From NCBI RefSeq assembly GCF_022539505.1, contig NC_061510.1, positions 280,424,715 to 280,488,714 on the forward strand: a DNA stretch of 64,000 nucleotides. The letters run 5' to 3'. The notes beneath the pieces were generated by a model. It was not told the origin of the DNA and made no database searches. It saw only the letters and a list, made by a program, of their open reading frames with translations. This document shows, piece after piece, positions 34,353 through 46,580 of this stretch. Made by a program: the position numbers and the translations under genes. Source of the stretch: Lolium rigidum. Taxonomy: Eukaryota; Streptophyta; Magnoliopsida; Poales; Poaceae. The stretch's first letter is position 1, and every line of letters starts with the position of its first letter.

Positions 34353-35524
34353 ATTAGGATCTACTAGTATAGGCCTAGCAGTAGTAGATTGGTCAATAGA
34401 CCCTTCTTTTGTTCTTCCTTTTTTGAGCAATCGGTTCTTCCTTTGTAAGAAATCCTGTTTATTAATGAAGAAATTTCCCCAATTTGGTATTGCCGATTTC
34501 CTTTGAACCGATTCTCAATGAGCCGATGGCAACGCATCGGTCTCTCGTAATCCGCCCTTTATCTCTTCGACCACAGGATGGCTGGAATCTTGGTCAGAAC
34601 TCAATAAGCCGATGTCAACACATCAAGTCTTCATGAATTATCCTTCATCCTCTTGAATAATGAACTTGAGTTCCGCCAACTCACCACCCTTGACGAAAAT
34701 CGCGGCGCAGGACTAGCCGATGGCCACCCAATCGGCTTTCAAAAACGGAGCAACCATCAGGCCAGCTGCCCCCCGAGTCTCAGTCAGGGCGAACAGAGGC
34801 GAGGGCATGCCATTCAGACAGATGGACCTGGGCTAGACCAATGTCTGAGAGAACATTATGTAGGGCCAGCCGATTCTCAGCAAAATCGGCTCTTCAGAGC
34901 AGAGAACCTTCAGGGTGAGCTGCCCCCCGAGCTTCCTCAGCCCACTTCTTTGTCGGAGGCAAACCACCCTTAGCCCGATCCGCACGTCCCTGCTACTCTT
35001 GGCATTGTTTTTTGAAGAGAGGACCTGAGCCCTTAAACCACTCCATTGAGGAGTTCTTCCATTAAAATCTCCCTTCGTGCTCCATTGACCCTCTGATCGT
35101 AACAGTTATTCCTCTCGAGTCGATGGCCATGCATCGGCTTTATATCCTTAAGTCGATGCCTGCTGTGGTGATAACGTTGGAAGATAAATTGGATTTTTTT
35201 GAATTTTTTACGGCCGATTTATGCATCGGCCCCCATACTTCAATACCTATCACCAAAGGATGAGACACTTCTACTGCATATCCTCGTGTTTTATCCACCT
35301 GGGTGCCCCCCCGAGCCGATTCTGTCAAGAGAATTGATTGTATCGGCTCCGTTGGATAACATGTTGAACTCAGGCAGAATGGATGGTGAGGATAATTTTG
35401 GCCGATTGCTGGAATCGGCCTCCATGTTGCTTGCTCGGTGAAGGTTTTGTGATGTCCCTTCATAAATTTTTGGGGCCGATCACAAGGATCAGCCTCGCCA
35501 CGTTTGCTTATCGACGTGCTCTTG

Positions 35525-38279
35525 CTACTCGTTCGAGCCGGTAGATAAAACCAGCCCAATCTCTGACTTTATCATGTTGGTGCGCTTGCTGTCGTCCACC
35601 TTGAGTGCATCGTGTAATCGTGGAGCACTAAACTTCGTCGGAAGAACGAGCACCATGTTTGTGCCAGCCGATGTTTCATCATCGGCTTTCCTTTGCTTGG
35701 GGCGCCACTCCATTTTCCGTGGACGACCCTCTTCATCCGAGGGTTCGCTGAACTTTCGCAGCCAGATCAGGTCTTGCCTTCCTCAATGTATGCAAGTATA
35801 ACCTTTCGGCTTCCTCCAGGCCGCGCAATTGCTGAACCCTGCGCTTTTGGGAACGGCTGAGTCCATCAGGACACCACCTTGGCCGGTGGTACCTGTCTTC
35901 TTCTTCTCCCTCGCCTTCTGAATCTTCGAGATCTTCCAACCGAGGGGACTCAGCACGTTTGCTTTGTGGCGGGAGAGGCCCTAGGCGCTTGAACACGGAC
36001 ACGTTGGCTGTCTCCTTCTTCTTCGGTTGCATTACGGGCAATTGCCGATGTGGGCAATCGGCTCATTCCTGAGTCCCAGCGGTGTCCGAAGAAGGGACAG
36101 TCCCAGTGCCTATCCTCGTCGACTCGCTCCCCCAACTTTTCCTTGGCACGGCGCTCGTGCTCCTCCTCATCACGATCATGCTGACGACGTCTCCTGTCGT
36201 CCCTAGCCAGACGATCTTCTTCATCATTGTCGTTGTATCGCCGGCGTTGGTCATGCTGACTCACGTACTTGTTGAGGAGGTGATCAGAGAGAGGTCGTTG
36301 ATACCTTATGTTTTTCACCTCTCCCTCTGTGACGTAGCGCTTGCCGTCTTGGCGGAGCCGATCGCGTGGAGCGGCTTCCTCTGTATCTTTGCTATGAGAG
36401 CAGCTGCCCTCATCTCCGTCCTTACCAGAGTGGTGCCCAAGCTCTACCATGTTGATTTCCGGCTGGCACCCTCCATGGTAAGTATACTCCACCATGTTAA
36501 CGGCGGGGAAGGGGTGTGTGTCGACCTTCATGGCGTACTGGTTGAAAATTAACCGTCCATTTTCTATCGCCATTTGGATCTGCTGCCGCCACACCCTGCG
36601 GTCGTTGGTGGTGTGGGTGAACGTGTTATGCCACTTGCGGTATGGCTTTCCGTTCAGCTCTTGCACCGTGGGGATCTTGTGGCCTTCGGGTACCTTTATA
36701 TGCTTCTCCGTGAGTAAGAGATCAAAAATCTGCTCGGTTTTGGTCACGTCGAAGTCGAACCCTTTTGGAGGGCCTTGTGGCTTCACCCATTTGCGGGACA
36801 CGGGGCTGCCGCTCGAGTCCATTCAGCCACTACTACCTCTCGATCTCCCGCAGCACCTTCATCCTCGTCTGCCTCAACCAGGGTCACCGCACGCTTGAGT
36901 TTGTCCTGGTAGACATCTGGGTGGCGCTGCTCATATGCTTGACGACACCGCACCATGTGCGCCAATGAAGGGTAGTCCGCTTGGGAGGCCACGTCCTTAA
37001 TCGATGATGAGAGACCCACCACCGCCAACTCGATTGCTTCTTTTTCACTTACATGAGCCGAAAAGCATCGGTTCCTAATGGTCCTGAAGCGCTGGACGTA
37101 TTCGACACTTGTCTCCCCGCGCTTCGTCGTACTTGTGCTAGATCGGCAATACCAACCTCGGAAGCCTCCGAGTGATACTGCTCATGGAACTGTTCTTCCA
37201 AGCTGCTTCCAAGTCCGGATGGAGTTCGGTGGCAGCGATGTGTACCAACCGAAAGCCGATCCTGTGAGGGGCTGTGCGAAGAACCTCACACGCAACTCGT
37301 CTGATGCTTGAGATCGTGCCCGGCTGTGCCAAATAGCGGCTCACATGCTCGATGGAGCTGGAACCATCCGATCCACTAAACTTTGTGAAGTCCGGGAGCC
37401 GATATTTGGGTGGTAGCGGGATCAGTTCGTAGTCGTTGGGGTACGGCTTGGTATAGCCGAACGTCTTCCTTTTCGGCATCATGCCGAACTGATCTTTCAG
37501 GATTGCACAAATCTGATCCGCGGTAATGGCCGAAGGTGTCGAACCCTGAAGATTCGCCGGGGTGGCATACTTAACCAGCCATGCTTGCTTTTCCGGTTCT
37601 AAGCCAACTGCAGGAGCTGGGCTCTGGAGGTTTGTCGGAGTGGCGTACTTAGCTAGCCACGTTTGCTTCTCGGGATCGGCTCCCGACGTTCCTCCTGCCG
37701 TTCGGAGGCCCCTGCTGTTGCAGCCTGGTTCGAGAGTGCCCGGGTGTTGCGGTCGCGGTACGTATGCGCACGCGTATCCGTGCGGGATCTCCTTGGGTGC
37801 CTCGGGTAGGAATTGGTAGTCACTAGGATCACCACCAATCTTGTAGACGACGTATGCCGATGAGTTCGGCGGTTCCGGTGCTGCCCATGCGAACGGGCTG
37901 GGGCTGGAGTGGCATCTCTCCTTTGAAAGTCCCCGGAGCTGGTCCCGACGGAGAATACCGGTGGCTCATGATTTCCTGGACCACGCGCGGAGCGACACGC
38001 TCCAAAGTGTTCACCGAGGCTCTCGAGTGGCGGTGCGGCGAATGAGCCACCATGTAGTTGATTTCCTGCCGCGGCGACTGGTGCGTTCTTCGACGGGGCG
38101 GACAGGTCCACTCCATCGAGTGCGCCTTCGGGTGTGAAACCCTTCCACCCGACGCCATGGGAGCGGGTTCGGTGGAAAGAGCCGATGAGTTCGGCTTCGA
38201 GGGTCGCCTTGATCTCGTCATGTTTCTTCTTGAGTTCATCAGGCAGATCCTCGTACTTGACCGGAGTGCCTTCCGCCAT
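35525..38279 (-). pseudogene. Gypsy gag (and start of the protease linker), frameshifted
   Basis: Minus-strand gag in several open pieces. It starts at MAEGTPVKYEDLPDELKKKH (about 38279), continues with GYTKPYPNDYELIPLPPKYR and SIEHVSRYLAQPG (37138-37482), MASQADYP-like capsid segments (36783-37028), GFDFDVTKTEQIFDLL (35950-36822), then NVSVFKRLGPLPP (35733-36041) and a last piece with TSAGTNMVLVLP (35525-35713). Shifts between frames occur at each junction. Sequence after that is not recognisable as protease. Gag would form the virus-like particle and bind RNA. Confidence 0.85.
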
Positions 38280-38342
38280 CTCGGATGTAGATGGCGATGT
38301 TGTGGATGTCGAAGGTTGTCCCACCGGGTCGTGCCGAGAATG

Positions 38343-39460
38343 TGTTGACGTCGGAAACCCCACGGCGGGCGGAGACGGGCAACACGGTAGAGCCGGGAAC
38401 AACTATGGTTGCGGGCTGGCCCGGTCCCTCGGAGCGACGGCCCGCAAAGCCTCCCGGTCACACGTCCGATGCAATCACAGGGCGTGCCACCTGACCTATA
38501 CCTGGTCGGGAAGGTGTGGATGATGCCTCGCTTAGTTTCCTGCATGGCATACACGTAAACATTAAATACGAGCCTCGATCGGCTCTCGGGTTATCTGTGA
38601 ATCGGCTCAAAGAGCCGATCCACCCATGATTCGTACAAGGTGTCCGAATATATGGTGGTCCTGCTTGATCAAGATAAAGCTAATTAGATCTACGACGATT
38701 TAGGGTTTTCACCGCATAATCGGATCATCCTACTCACGATTGGGCCTCGCGCTCGCGCACGGTGACCGTAAGCCGATCCTAGACAGGGCCTAAAAACCAA
38801 CACGAGGTTGATCCCCGGAACATCCTTTCTAGGGCTAGCAAATGTCACCCTACACGCCGCTGGATCCTCCAACCCTTTGTAAGGCCTAACTATCGCGGAT
38901 ATTAAACTAATCCTTGATGAACAAGGAGCAACCGTAACGGATCAGATCTACTAAACTATGATCAAGCGGGGTGCCGCCCTACACCTAAGGTAGGTGTAAG
39001 GGCGGCTAGATGTGCAAGGGTTGCATAACGAAAGCATGTAATTCGAAGAACAATGCTAACCCTAACACATCTAAGATAACTACGTTGCTCGCCATCAAAA
39101 AGGCTTCACGAGCAACGAGCAACGGCGCTATCGAACTCTACGCAGGAGAAACCCTCGAGACGAAGGAGTTGGCGATGCGCCGAGATTTGTTTGTGTTGAA
39201 CGTTGGTTGTTGTTTATTCCATAAACCCTAGATACATATTTATAGTCCAGCGGACTTTCTAACGTGGGAATAATCCCCACCGTGTACGAGACAAACTCTA
39301 ACTCTTAACCGACACGTAATCTAATATGTTATAGATACAAGGGCAAACTAGCCCAGACTTTGCATGTAAGGCCGATTCACGTATTTCTTCTATATATATA
39401 TTCTTCAAGTCCATCTTGATCGCGGCCCACCTCTGACTCGGTCAAATTCTGGTGATAACA
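38343..39460 (-). repeat. 5' LTR of the non-autonomous gypsy element
   Basis: 1118 bp, aligned end to end with 32458-33623 except for the hairpin segment. The gag start lies just inside it on the minus strand. Confidence 0.92.
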
Positions 39461-39465
39461 GCCGC

Positions 39466-40306
39466 GCAAAATCTTGTTCACCTGTTTCAGCGTCTTCTTG
39501 TCCAGTCCCAACACCATCAGCTGATGCAAAGGGATCGCTGCGAGCACCGCGCGTACCAGCGCCAAACGCCCAGCCCTGGGCATCATGGAAGCACGCCAGG
39601 TAGGGAGTTTGTCAGCCAACCGGTCTACCAGGGGTTGGAAGGATGCGGCTGGTAGCCTCCTGGTAGAGAGCGGGATGCCAAGGTACTTCACAGGGAACTG
39701 CGCCAGCTGACATCCCATGAGTCCAGCGGCGCCAGAAGCCTGCTCTTCCGAGCATCCAATGGGGGAGACCGAACACTTGGCGAAGTTGGTGTGTAATCCC
39801 GAGGCCTGCCCAAAGAGATCCAGAATGCCGCGAACTGCGCGCAGTTCCGACTCATCGGGGTGGCAGAAGATCACCACATCGTCCGCGTATAGCGACACCG
39901 ATGTCACCGGGTCTCGCCGAGCCAACCGTTTGAGGACACCCAACTCGATGGCCTTGGCCAGCAACCTATTAAGCGAGTTCATCATCAGGACGAACAGCGA
40001 CGGCAACAGGAGGTCACCCTGTCTCAGACCCCTCCTATGCCAGATAGGGGGGCCTGGCTCGCCATTGAGCAACACCCTGGTACTTGTCGTGGACAGTAGA
40101 ATGGAAATCAGCTCGCGAAACCTAGGGCCGAAACCTATCTTGCGAAGGATCTCCATGAGGAACCCCCACGAGACAGAATCGAACGGGAGCTATGTCCAGC
40201 TTGAGCATCACCCATGGTTCCTTCTTCCTGTGCAAGAACCTAGCAGTCTGCTGGACCAACATGAAGTTGTCACGGATGCACCGTTTGCGGATGAACGCAC
40301 ATTGGT
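39466..40306 (-). pseudogene. LINE reverse transcriptase, 5'-truncated, split by the gypsy insertion
   Basis: Minus-strand ORF2 with the RT motif SLYADDVVIF, RRGLRQGDLL, and FIRKRCIRDNFMLVQQ upstream. It is truncated at the RT fingers at 40306, where the 15-bp duplication begins. A two-base change near 40190 shifts the frame between LKLDIA and the following helix. The frame runs to KILRG at 39466 and resumes as FLWAGRADANGG at 32457 on the other side of the gypsy element. Confidence 0.9.
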
Positions 40307-40642
40307 TAGAAGAGGGTGGATGAGATGGTTGCTTGGAAATCCTAGTTTTGAATCGCCATCTTGTATTTTGCATACCGGCCTGGAAGGAGATTTGGTGGCA
40401 AATTCGTGGTGCAACCATAAGCAATCCGTAAGCCGTACTCCTGCTCGTGGCGCCACGCGCATTCCGACGCCACGAACATGGCCGAACACCCGCAGAGCCG
40501 CCGGCCGGCCGGCCGGCCGTAACGTACGTTTCACCGGATAGACCATGCATATATGCCCAGCGCGATCCCGCCATTGATCGCTCCTAGATTCACGCCTACG
40601 CAACGCATATTAATGCCGCAAAACGCAAAGGCTCCATTGTTA

Positions 40643-40651
40643 CCATAAATA
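40643..40651 (+). promoter_or_regulatory. TATA-like box of polygalacturonase 1
   Basis: CCATAAATA lies about 106 bp upstream of the ATG at 40757, followed by a C/T/A-rich leader. The LINE insertion ends only about 340 bp further upstream. Confidence 0.5.
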
Positions 40652-40756
40652 CGCACTCGCACTCGATCGAACCAAATCATCATCATCGATCACGATCAGT
40701 CCTTTCCCATCGCGGCGGCGCCGGTACAGCGTCCGTCCGTCCAATCAGGGCGGAGA

Positions 40757-42194
40757 ATGAGCACCCTCGCGCTCTCGCTGGCCGTGCTGGCGGCGGTGTT
40801 CTCCGCTGCAACGGCGGTGGCGGAGTACAACGTGGTGGACTACGGCGCGAGGCCCGGCGGCGGGGCGGACTCGGCGGGCGCGTTCCTGGCCGCGTGGGCG
40901 GCGGCGTGCAACCACACGGGACGCCGCGGCTCCCGGCCCGTGATGCGCGTGCCGGCGGGCAGGTTCCTGCTCAGCAAGGCCTACTTCAAGGGCCCCTGCC
41001 GGAGCGCCGCGGGCGTGGTGGTGGCCATCGACGGCACCGTCTTCGCGCCGCCGGCCGTGGACAGCACGGCGTGGATCATGTTCCACTACGCCGACGGCCT
41101 GGCGATCCGCGGCGGCACGCTGGACGGGCAGGGCCGCGCGCACTGGGCGTGCAGGGCGGACCCCGGACGGAAATGCCCGCCAGGCACCACGGTTAGCCAT
41201 TCTTTTCTTGCGCAGTGCGACTGGGTTCGTATGGGTGATTGGATTGATTCCGGCTTGTGAATACCTCGATTGCAGACGCTGGACATTAGCCAGTCCAAGG
41301 GCGTGAGCATCAAGAAGGTGACGCTACTGGACAGCAAGAACGTGCACATGTCCATCTACGACTCCACGGGCGTGACCGTCCAGGGCGTCAGGATCGTCGC
41401 GCCGGCCGACAGCCCCAACACCGACGGCATCCACGTCCAGCTCTCCAGACACGTGAACATCCTCGGCACCACCATCGGCACCGGCGACGACTGCGTCTCC
41501 ATGGGGCCCGGCACCTCCGACGTGCTCATCAGGAACATCAAGTGCGGCCCCGGACACGGCATCAGGTAGCTAGCTAGCGTCACAGCCGAAACCGATTCGA
41601 GTTCATCAGTTGCTGCTAGCTTGTGATGTGTGAATTGATGGTTGCAGCATCGGGAGCCTGGGAGGGGAGGCCGGCGAGGAGGGGGTGAGGAACGTGACGG
41701 TGGAGGCGGCGGTGCTGACGGGCACGCAGAACGGCCTGCGGATCAAGACCTGGGGGAAGCCCAACCGCGGCTCCGTCACCGGGGTCGTCTTCTCGCGCGT
41801 CACCATGCGCGGCGTGCACAACCCCATCGTCGTCGACCAGAACTACTGTCCCGGCTACGACCAATGCCCCGGCAAGGTACCTTCCTTAACGGGCGCGCAC
41901 TTATACACGTACGTGAAGCCATCGACTCTATCGCTACTGAACTTCTTAATTTCTGCGTGTCATTCATGGCGACAGAGCTCGGGGGTGCGGATCAGCGACG
42001 TCTCGTACACGGACATCGAGGGCACGTCGGCGACGCCGGTGGCCGTGAAGTTCGACTGCAGCGGCAGCAACCCCTGCACCGGGTTCAGGCTCAGCAACAT
42101 CAGGCTAACGTACGAGGATAAGACGGCGCAGTCCTTGTGCCGGAACGCCGACGGGTCGGCGTCGGGGGTGGTCAGCCCGCGGAGCTGCCTCTGA
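40757..42194 (+). CDS. Polygalacturonase (GH28), exo-type-like, secreted
   Basis: Hydrolyses alpha-1,4 bonds of polygalacturonan in pectin, in the cell wall. Exons 40757-41191, 41276-41565, 41648-41876 and 41976-42194 give 390 residues; all three introns (84, 82, 99 bp) are GT-AG. Residues 1-22 form a signal peptide. The four GH28 signatures are present: NTD (193-195), DD in GTGDDC (216-217), GHG with His 239, and RIK (273-275), so it should be active. The domain order and QNYCPG segment resemble grass pollen exopolygalacturonases, but expression is unknown. Its paralogue at 52152 shares intron positions and phases. Exo versus endo action is inferred. Confidence 0.93.
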
Positions 42195-44058
42195 CCATCT
42201 CGATCGCTAGCTTCTCCGACTACCCATCGTGCGCGCCGCCGTCCGGAGAGCTGAAGTGCGCGTTTCCCTGATTAGTTGTTTGTTGGTCCTGTAAATAGCT
42301 AGCTATCCTCCTTAATCGGCTAGACACTCCGTGAAATCTGCACTAACATGGTAGTGCGCCCAATCTTACTATGCACTGCTTGCTTGGTGCATCCGAAAGT
42401 GACTCACATGTGTAGTGCAGCATAGACTTGCATAGTACAGTACAAGAACCATGTAAACAAAGTGCAAACAAAGGTTCTACGGAGTATATCCATTTTTGCC
42501 TTGTTGTTTATAGTATGTGGCACTCATCTCCTTGCGCCTTTTAAAATGTGCAACTAACTCACTTTGAAAAGCGTGATCAGAGTTCTATAAGTATTTCCAT
42601 TTTTATCTTGTTATAATGTAGCGGGACTTTTTTTTTTTAGCTGTGTGCATCTGTACTGCCATTAGGGTGTTGCGTTGTTGCAGAGGCTAGATGTAATTGG
42701 TATCTTCTAATATATATAATATATTCCCTTTATCGGAAAAGTTAATGCGGGTGGACCTTCGTACAGTGTTGCTGCATTTTCTTTTAGAAATGTGCAATTA
42801 TAGATTGTTAAAAATGCAACCAATGGTCATATAGAAAAAATCCATATTTATGTCTGGTACAGCTCACACTTTTTGTCGCACCATAATTGTATTTTTTTGG
42901 AAAGAAAATATGACACTACCTCATTGACCAAAGTACGTAAAACCAGGCTTCCATATGGAGTTCCCTATTTTAGTTAGGTTATTTATACATTTTGCACTTT
43001 TTGCCAAACAATACTACCTTTTTCTAGAAATGTGCAACAAACTCAATGAGATAATTACAGCTAGTGTGGTTTAAGTTTTGGTGCCAATATTGAGCGGAGA
43101 TCTTCCAGAGCGAACGGGATTGGATCAACCAAATATTGTCACAAGGCAACTTATTATTTCTTGTTTTGATGGTAGTTGCCATCCATCGCCCGCAAAATAA
43201 TGGGATGGTCGGCAAGTCGTCTGTTTAAGGAGATTTCTAAACTCCTCCCTATAATTTCCTAAGTTTTTCAACAATGCCAACTACTAACATCTAGTGATCT
43301 TGCACGAATTTGGCTCTATCCGGGTTGTGTTTTCCGTGGACCTAGACTTAGACCATTGTGAACACTAGTATTATCTAGATAGATTTCTTGTTGAAGCCTT
43401 GTGTCTCGCACAGTACAACCTAGCTAGTAACGAACGTGCTAGACCAATCGGGCCATCACATTGGTAATTTTTACAAACTAGCAGGTTGGCCCTTGCAAAT
43501 GCGAGGGCAACATTTGAAAATGGTTTAAATTGTACGAATGATTCGATACAAACTTATATTATGTGATTTGTGTTATATGGCTGTACAAAGAATTTGTTGT
43601 TAATTAAAATATATTTTTATACATATGGAGTCAATTGTGCTATCTCATTTAGCAAGAATCAAATTGTCAAATCTTGAGCAATAGCAAAAAATATGCACAA
43701 CTTTTGGTGTCGTCTTTCTCATTAGGTATCAGTAAGTATAACGTAACCACCCAAGAGGCATCACAACGATTTCTGACTCCGTGCCGTCCGATCGTACAAA
43801 CCAACCCTGCAGATCGTCTTTGCATTCCCGCAGCATGGCCAAACTTGTTTTGTTCGTGAATTCACGCCGAATGGGCTGGCCTACGTTTAAGGGGCTGCTA
43901 CTCCAAAGGTTGAATTAGGCAATTTCTTGTTGTTTGGGCCGCGAAAACTCCATACGGGCCGTGCACCTGCTTGAGGCCTTCTACTTTCTTCTACACCGGA
44001 GGCGTCACAACCAGAAGGCACCACATGTGTCATTTCCTCTCTCCTCTTCGAGCCTTCG
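42195..44058. other. Downstream flank of polygalacturonase 1
   Basis: AT-rich, no gene seen. Phrases such as CCATTTTTGCCTTGTTG and GTGCAACTAACTCACTTTGA (42490-42560) recur at 51300-51345 upstream of polygalacturonase 2, and GCACCATAATTGTA (42879) recurs at 51530. This shows either a shared dispersed repeat or duplicated flank. Confidence 0.5.
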
Positions 44059-44300
44059 GACCTGTTTGGTTTCCAGCCATACTTTGTCAAGCCTAACTTT
44101 AGCAAGTGTGGCAGCCATAAAAGTATGGCTAGGATTTTGGAAGCCACAAACTGTGGTAAAAGTTGGCAAAAAGTTTGCTCTATGACAAATGGATCATATG
44201 AATAGTGAAGTGTGGCAGCTCTAAAATGTGGCAGGAATCAAACACATGTCAAATTGCCAAACTTTATCTTGGTAAAATGTGGCTGGGAACCAAACAAGCG
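44059..44300. mobile_element. MITE (about 240 bp), hAT- or Harbinger-like
   Basis: Termini GACCTGTTTGGTTTCCAGCC and GGCTGGGAACCAAACAAGCG are inverted, with one or two mismatches. A possible 5-bp duplication, CTTCG, flanks it (44054-44058 and 44301-44305), which is not the expected 8 bp for hAT, so the class is uncertain. Interior contains AAGTGTGGCAGC repeats. Confidence 0.6.
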
Positions 44301-45315
44301 CTTCGTTTCCCCTTCACCTCCCACGCGAATGAAGGGGGCCTTGGTTCTTTAATGGTTTAAATGATTGCTAGCTGTTGTAAAATCAATTTTGTTGCTCCAA
44401 TAGGTACACAACACGATACTATTTGTTTAGCATGAAAATTAGCCACTACTTCTAAATTTACCCCTGATCATTGGTATTGCAGATGTAGGTAGGTCTCATG
44501 GAGATGTTTGTTCCAGAAAAATCTGGGTTCGGATTCTTATGATCCATACTGCTTTTTGTAACAATTTGTTGCAGGTGATGTCGGTCCAACTATTATACAC
44601 TGGTCTATGTGTTAGTTCGAACCCTCAAGCTCATGAGATCCAACCGTTTTCCACTAGCATTTGGTTCAAAGTCCTTCTTACCAACCGTTCAAGCTCATGA
44701 GTATTAATGTTTTTGTTTTAGTATGCTGTAGGTGCTCCCAATCAAGGTATTGGAGAATGGAGACTAATTCTGGTGGTTTGATATGGGTAACCCTGAAGCT
44801 CACGATTTGCAATGGATGTTGGCTAGGTTAGTTTTCATGTATTTTCAGATTTCATCTTATTCTATGTGTGTCTGTGATTTATAAAATTTGATTATACTGG
44901 CTTTATGTATGGCTCATACACTAGTAAAAAACGGACCTTTCGTCCATGTTTTTTGCCCCGGCCCAGTCTGAAGACAAATGGTCAGACCACGTCGCCCCGA
45001 AACACGGAACCCTTTTGTCCTGGTACTTCATGGGCCTTTAGTCCCGGTTGGTGACTCAAACCTGGACTAAAGGGTCTGCGCCTGCTGGCCTCCCTTTAGT
45101 CCCGGCTCGTGTCACCAACCGGGACTAAAGGCCACCTTTAGTCCTGGCTGGTGACACGAGCCGGGACCAAAGTCAAACCTTTTGTTCCCGCGTGGAAACC
45201 GATTCGTCTCGCCATTACTGATCGTACACGGAAAACAGAGAACGATCGACTTAGGAAATTGCATCACCGCCGATGCCATTGATAACTGTTGGCTGGCCTT
45301 TTCACCTCCCTCCCC

Positions 45316-45323
45316 TATATACA
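45316..45323 (+). promoter_or_regulatory. TATA box of the captured exonuclease
   Basis: CTATATAC lies about 105 bp upstream of the ATG at 45424, with a C/A-rich leader between them. Confidence 0.5.
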
Positions 45324-45423
45324 TGCCTTGTTCTTCCTCATATCTCCATAGCCACCAAAACTGCACCATTAGCCACATCTCTCTCCAAAAAAAGAGCCCG
45401 ACCGGCCCTCTCTCGAGTCTCTC

Positions 45424-46150
45424 ATGGATCCAAAAATGGTGAAGCTCGCGCGCGGCCTCCACTTCCCTCGATCTGAAGTCTACTACGATATCATCAAAAA
45501 TATGAATTTCAAGGTCACGTACACCCTCCCTGCGAAGAGGGTGGAGAGGTGGATCCGCGCCGTCAAGAGGGATTTTCTCGACACCGCGGAAATCAAGGTC
45601 GTGGGCTTGGACTGCGAGTTCACCGACCCTCGCGAGGGTAGAGCTAATCAACGCGTCGCCGTCCTTCAACTCTCCGTCGCGCAAGAGACTTTGGTCTTCC
45701 AAATTGTTCATGTCGATGAAGTGCCACAACTTCTCATTGATTTCCTTGCGAACAAGAACAACATATTTTGTGGTGCGGCAATCCACAATGATGTGAATAT
45801 GCTACGGAATTACTGGTATTCCGTCTACGATCAACCTCCAGCAGATCCTTCGGAACTTCGTCCCAAATAAGCAGACTCCAAGTTTGTATGATTTGGAAAA
45901 TCATTATATTGGGACGGGTCTCGAGCAGAAGAAGAAGGTTAATAAGAAGAACAAGCCGCCGAAGACCACTAAGGAATTAGCAGAAGAAGAGGCACTGATT
46001 TTTGGATTGAGCGATTTTCCCTTGAGCCATAAGCAACTGCAGTATGCCACTCTCGAAGCTCGCCTCATCTTCGAGCTGGGTAGGAGGCATTTCCGGGCAC
46101 TTGGCTACAATAGCCAGTTGGATCGCCTCAAACTTAATATTTATGAGTAG
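45424..46150 (+). pseudogene. WRN-like 3'-5' exonuclease (DEDDy), frameshifted
   Basis: Resembles plant Werner-type 3'-5' exonucleases, which degrade DNA from 3' ends. Motif I is VGLDCEFTD (the D-x-E pair), motif II AAIHNDVNML. The first frame loses homology after MLRNY (about 45815) and stops at 45868; the next frame carries NFVPNKQTPSLYDLENHY onward to the stop at 46150, so one indel breaks it. Motif III reads YATLEAR where the family usually has Y-x-x-x-D, so the last metal ligand is Glu. Its position inside a CACTA element suggests gene capture. It has an apparent TATA box. Confidence 0.78.
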
Positions 46151-46151
46151 A

Positions 46152-46577
46152 TGCATGGTTCTCTACAAGTTTCTTCAACTCATCCTTAACAAGCTTGTTA
46201 GCTTTTTCAAGATGGTCAAGATCCTTAGTGAGAGAAGCATGAGCAACTTCAAGCTCCTTCTTTGAGGCATCAAGCTCTCGGGCCATTAATTGGGCCCTTT
46301 CAATAGTTTCTTGGTTCTTAGCTTTATCTAGTTCAAAAGTTTCAACTAGTTGCTTAAGACCTTGAGATATGCATCTTTCGTTTTTCAGCTCTTGTCTTAG
46401 GAGATTGAATCTCTGTCTATAATCATTCAAATGATATTCCAATTTCTCAATGGACTCGTTTCTTTCTTTGAGTGAGTCCATTAAGTAATCGAATTTGACA
46501 AGAGCATCACCACGAAGAGTGCATCTAACTTTGAAAAGTTCCTTAAGCATAGCAACTTCATCTTGATTATCAATTTC
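46152..46577 (-). pseudogene. Sirevirus gag fragment (coiled coil), interrupted
   Basis: Minus-strand coding fragment of about 140 residues, almost all helical with heptad spacing (LDKAKNQETIERAQLMAREL, LEKANKLVKDELKKLVENH). It resembles the coiled-coil C-terminal part of Sirevirus gag. The frame resumes on the far side of the small CACTA (47884-47931) at SSILDDD, then is cut by a solo LTR; 49525-49830 appears to be more of this copia element. Confidence 0.6.
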
Positions 46578-46580
46578 ATC

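Larger units (their letters stand above)
32458..39460 (-). mobile_element. Non-autonomous gypsy LTR retrotransposon (7.0 kb)
   Basis: Two LTRs (32458-33623 and 38343-39460) start TGTTGACGTC and end GGTGATAACA. A 5-bp duplication, GCCGC, is at 32453-32457 and 39461-39465, so the insertion is intact. It sits inside LINE ORF2 on the same strand. The minus-strand interior encodes gag and a trace of the region before protease, but no integrase, RT or RNase H, so it would depend on a partner element. A polypurine-like stretch (CCAGGGGGGCATG, minus strand) borders the left LTR. It also carries an antisense ORF (33906-34352). Confidence 0.93.
44919..46150 (+). mobile_element. CACTA element end with subterminal repeats and captured exonuclease
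   Basis: Begins CACTAGTAAAAAACGG at 44919. From about 45030 to 45175 it has inverted subterminal repeats of the type TTTAGTCCCGG and CCGGGACTAAAGG, typical of grass CACTA elements. The exonuclease pseudogene follows at once. The other terminus is missing: similarity stops at 46150, where a Sirevirus gag fragment begins, so the element is truncated. Confidence 0.75.

Noticed and set aside
35950..36898. Plus-strand frames opposite gag as further antisense genes
   Set aside because: They follow conserved gag codons on the other strand and have no initiation or promoter signals, unlike 33906-34352.
40757..42194. Assigning a pollen allergen gene name
   Set aside because: Resemblance to grass pollen exopolygalacturonases is by motif and layout; without alignment a specific symbol is not justified.
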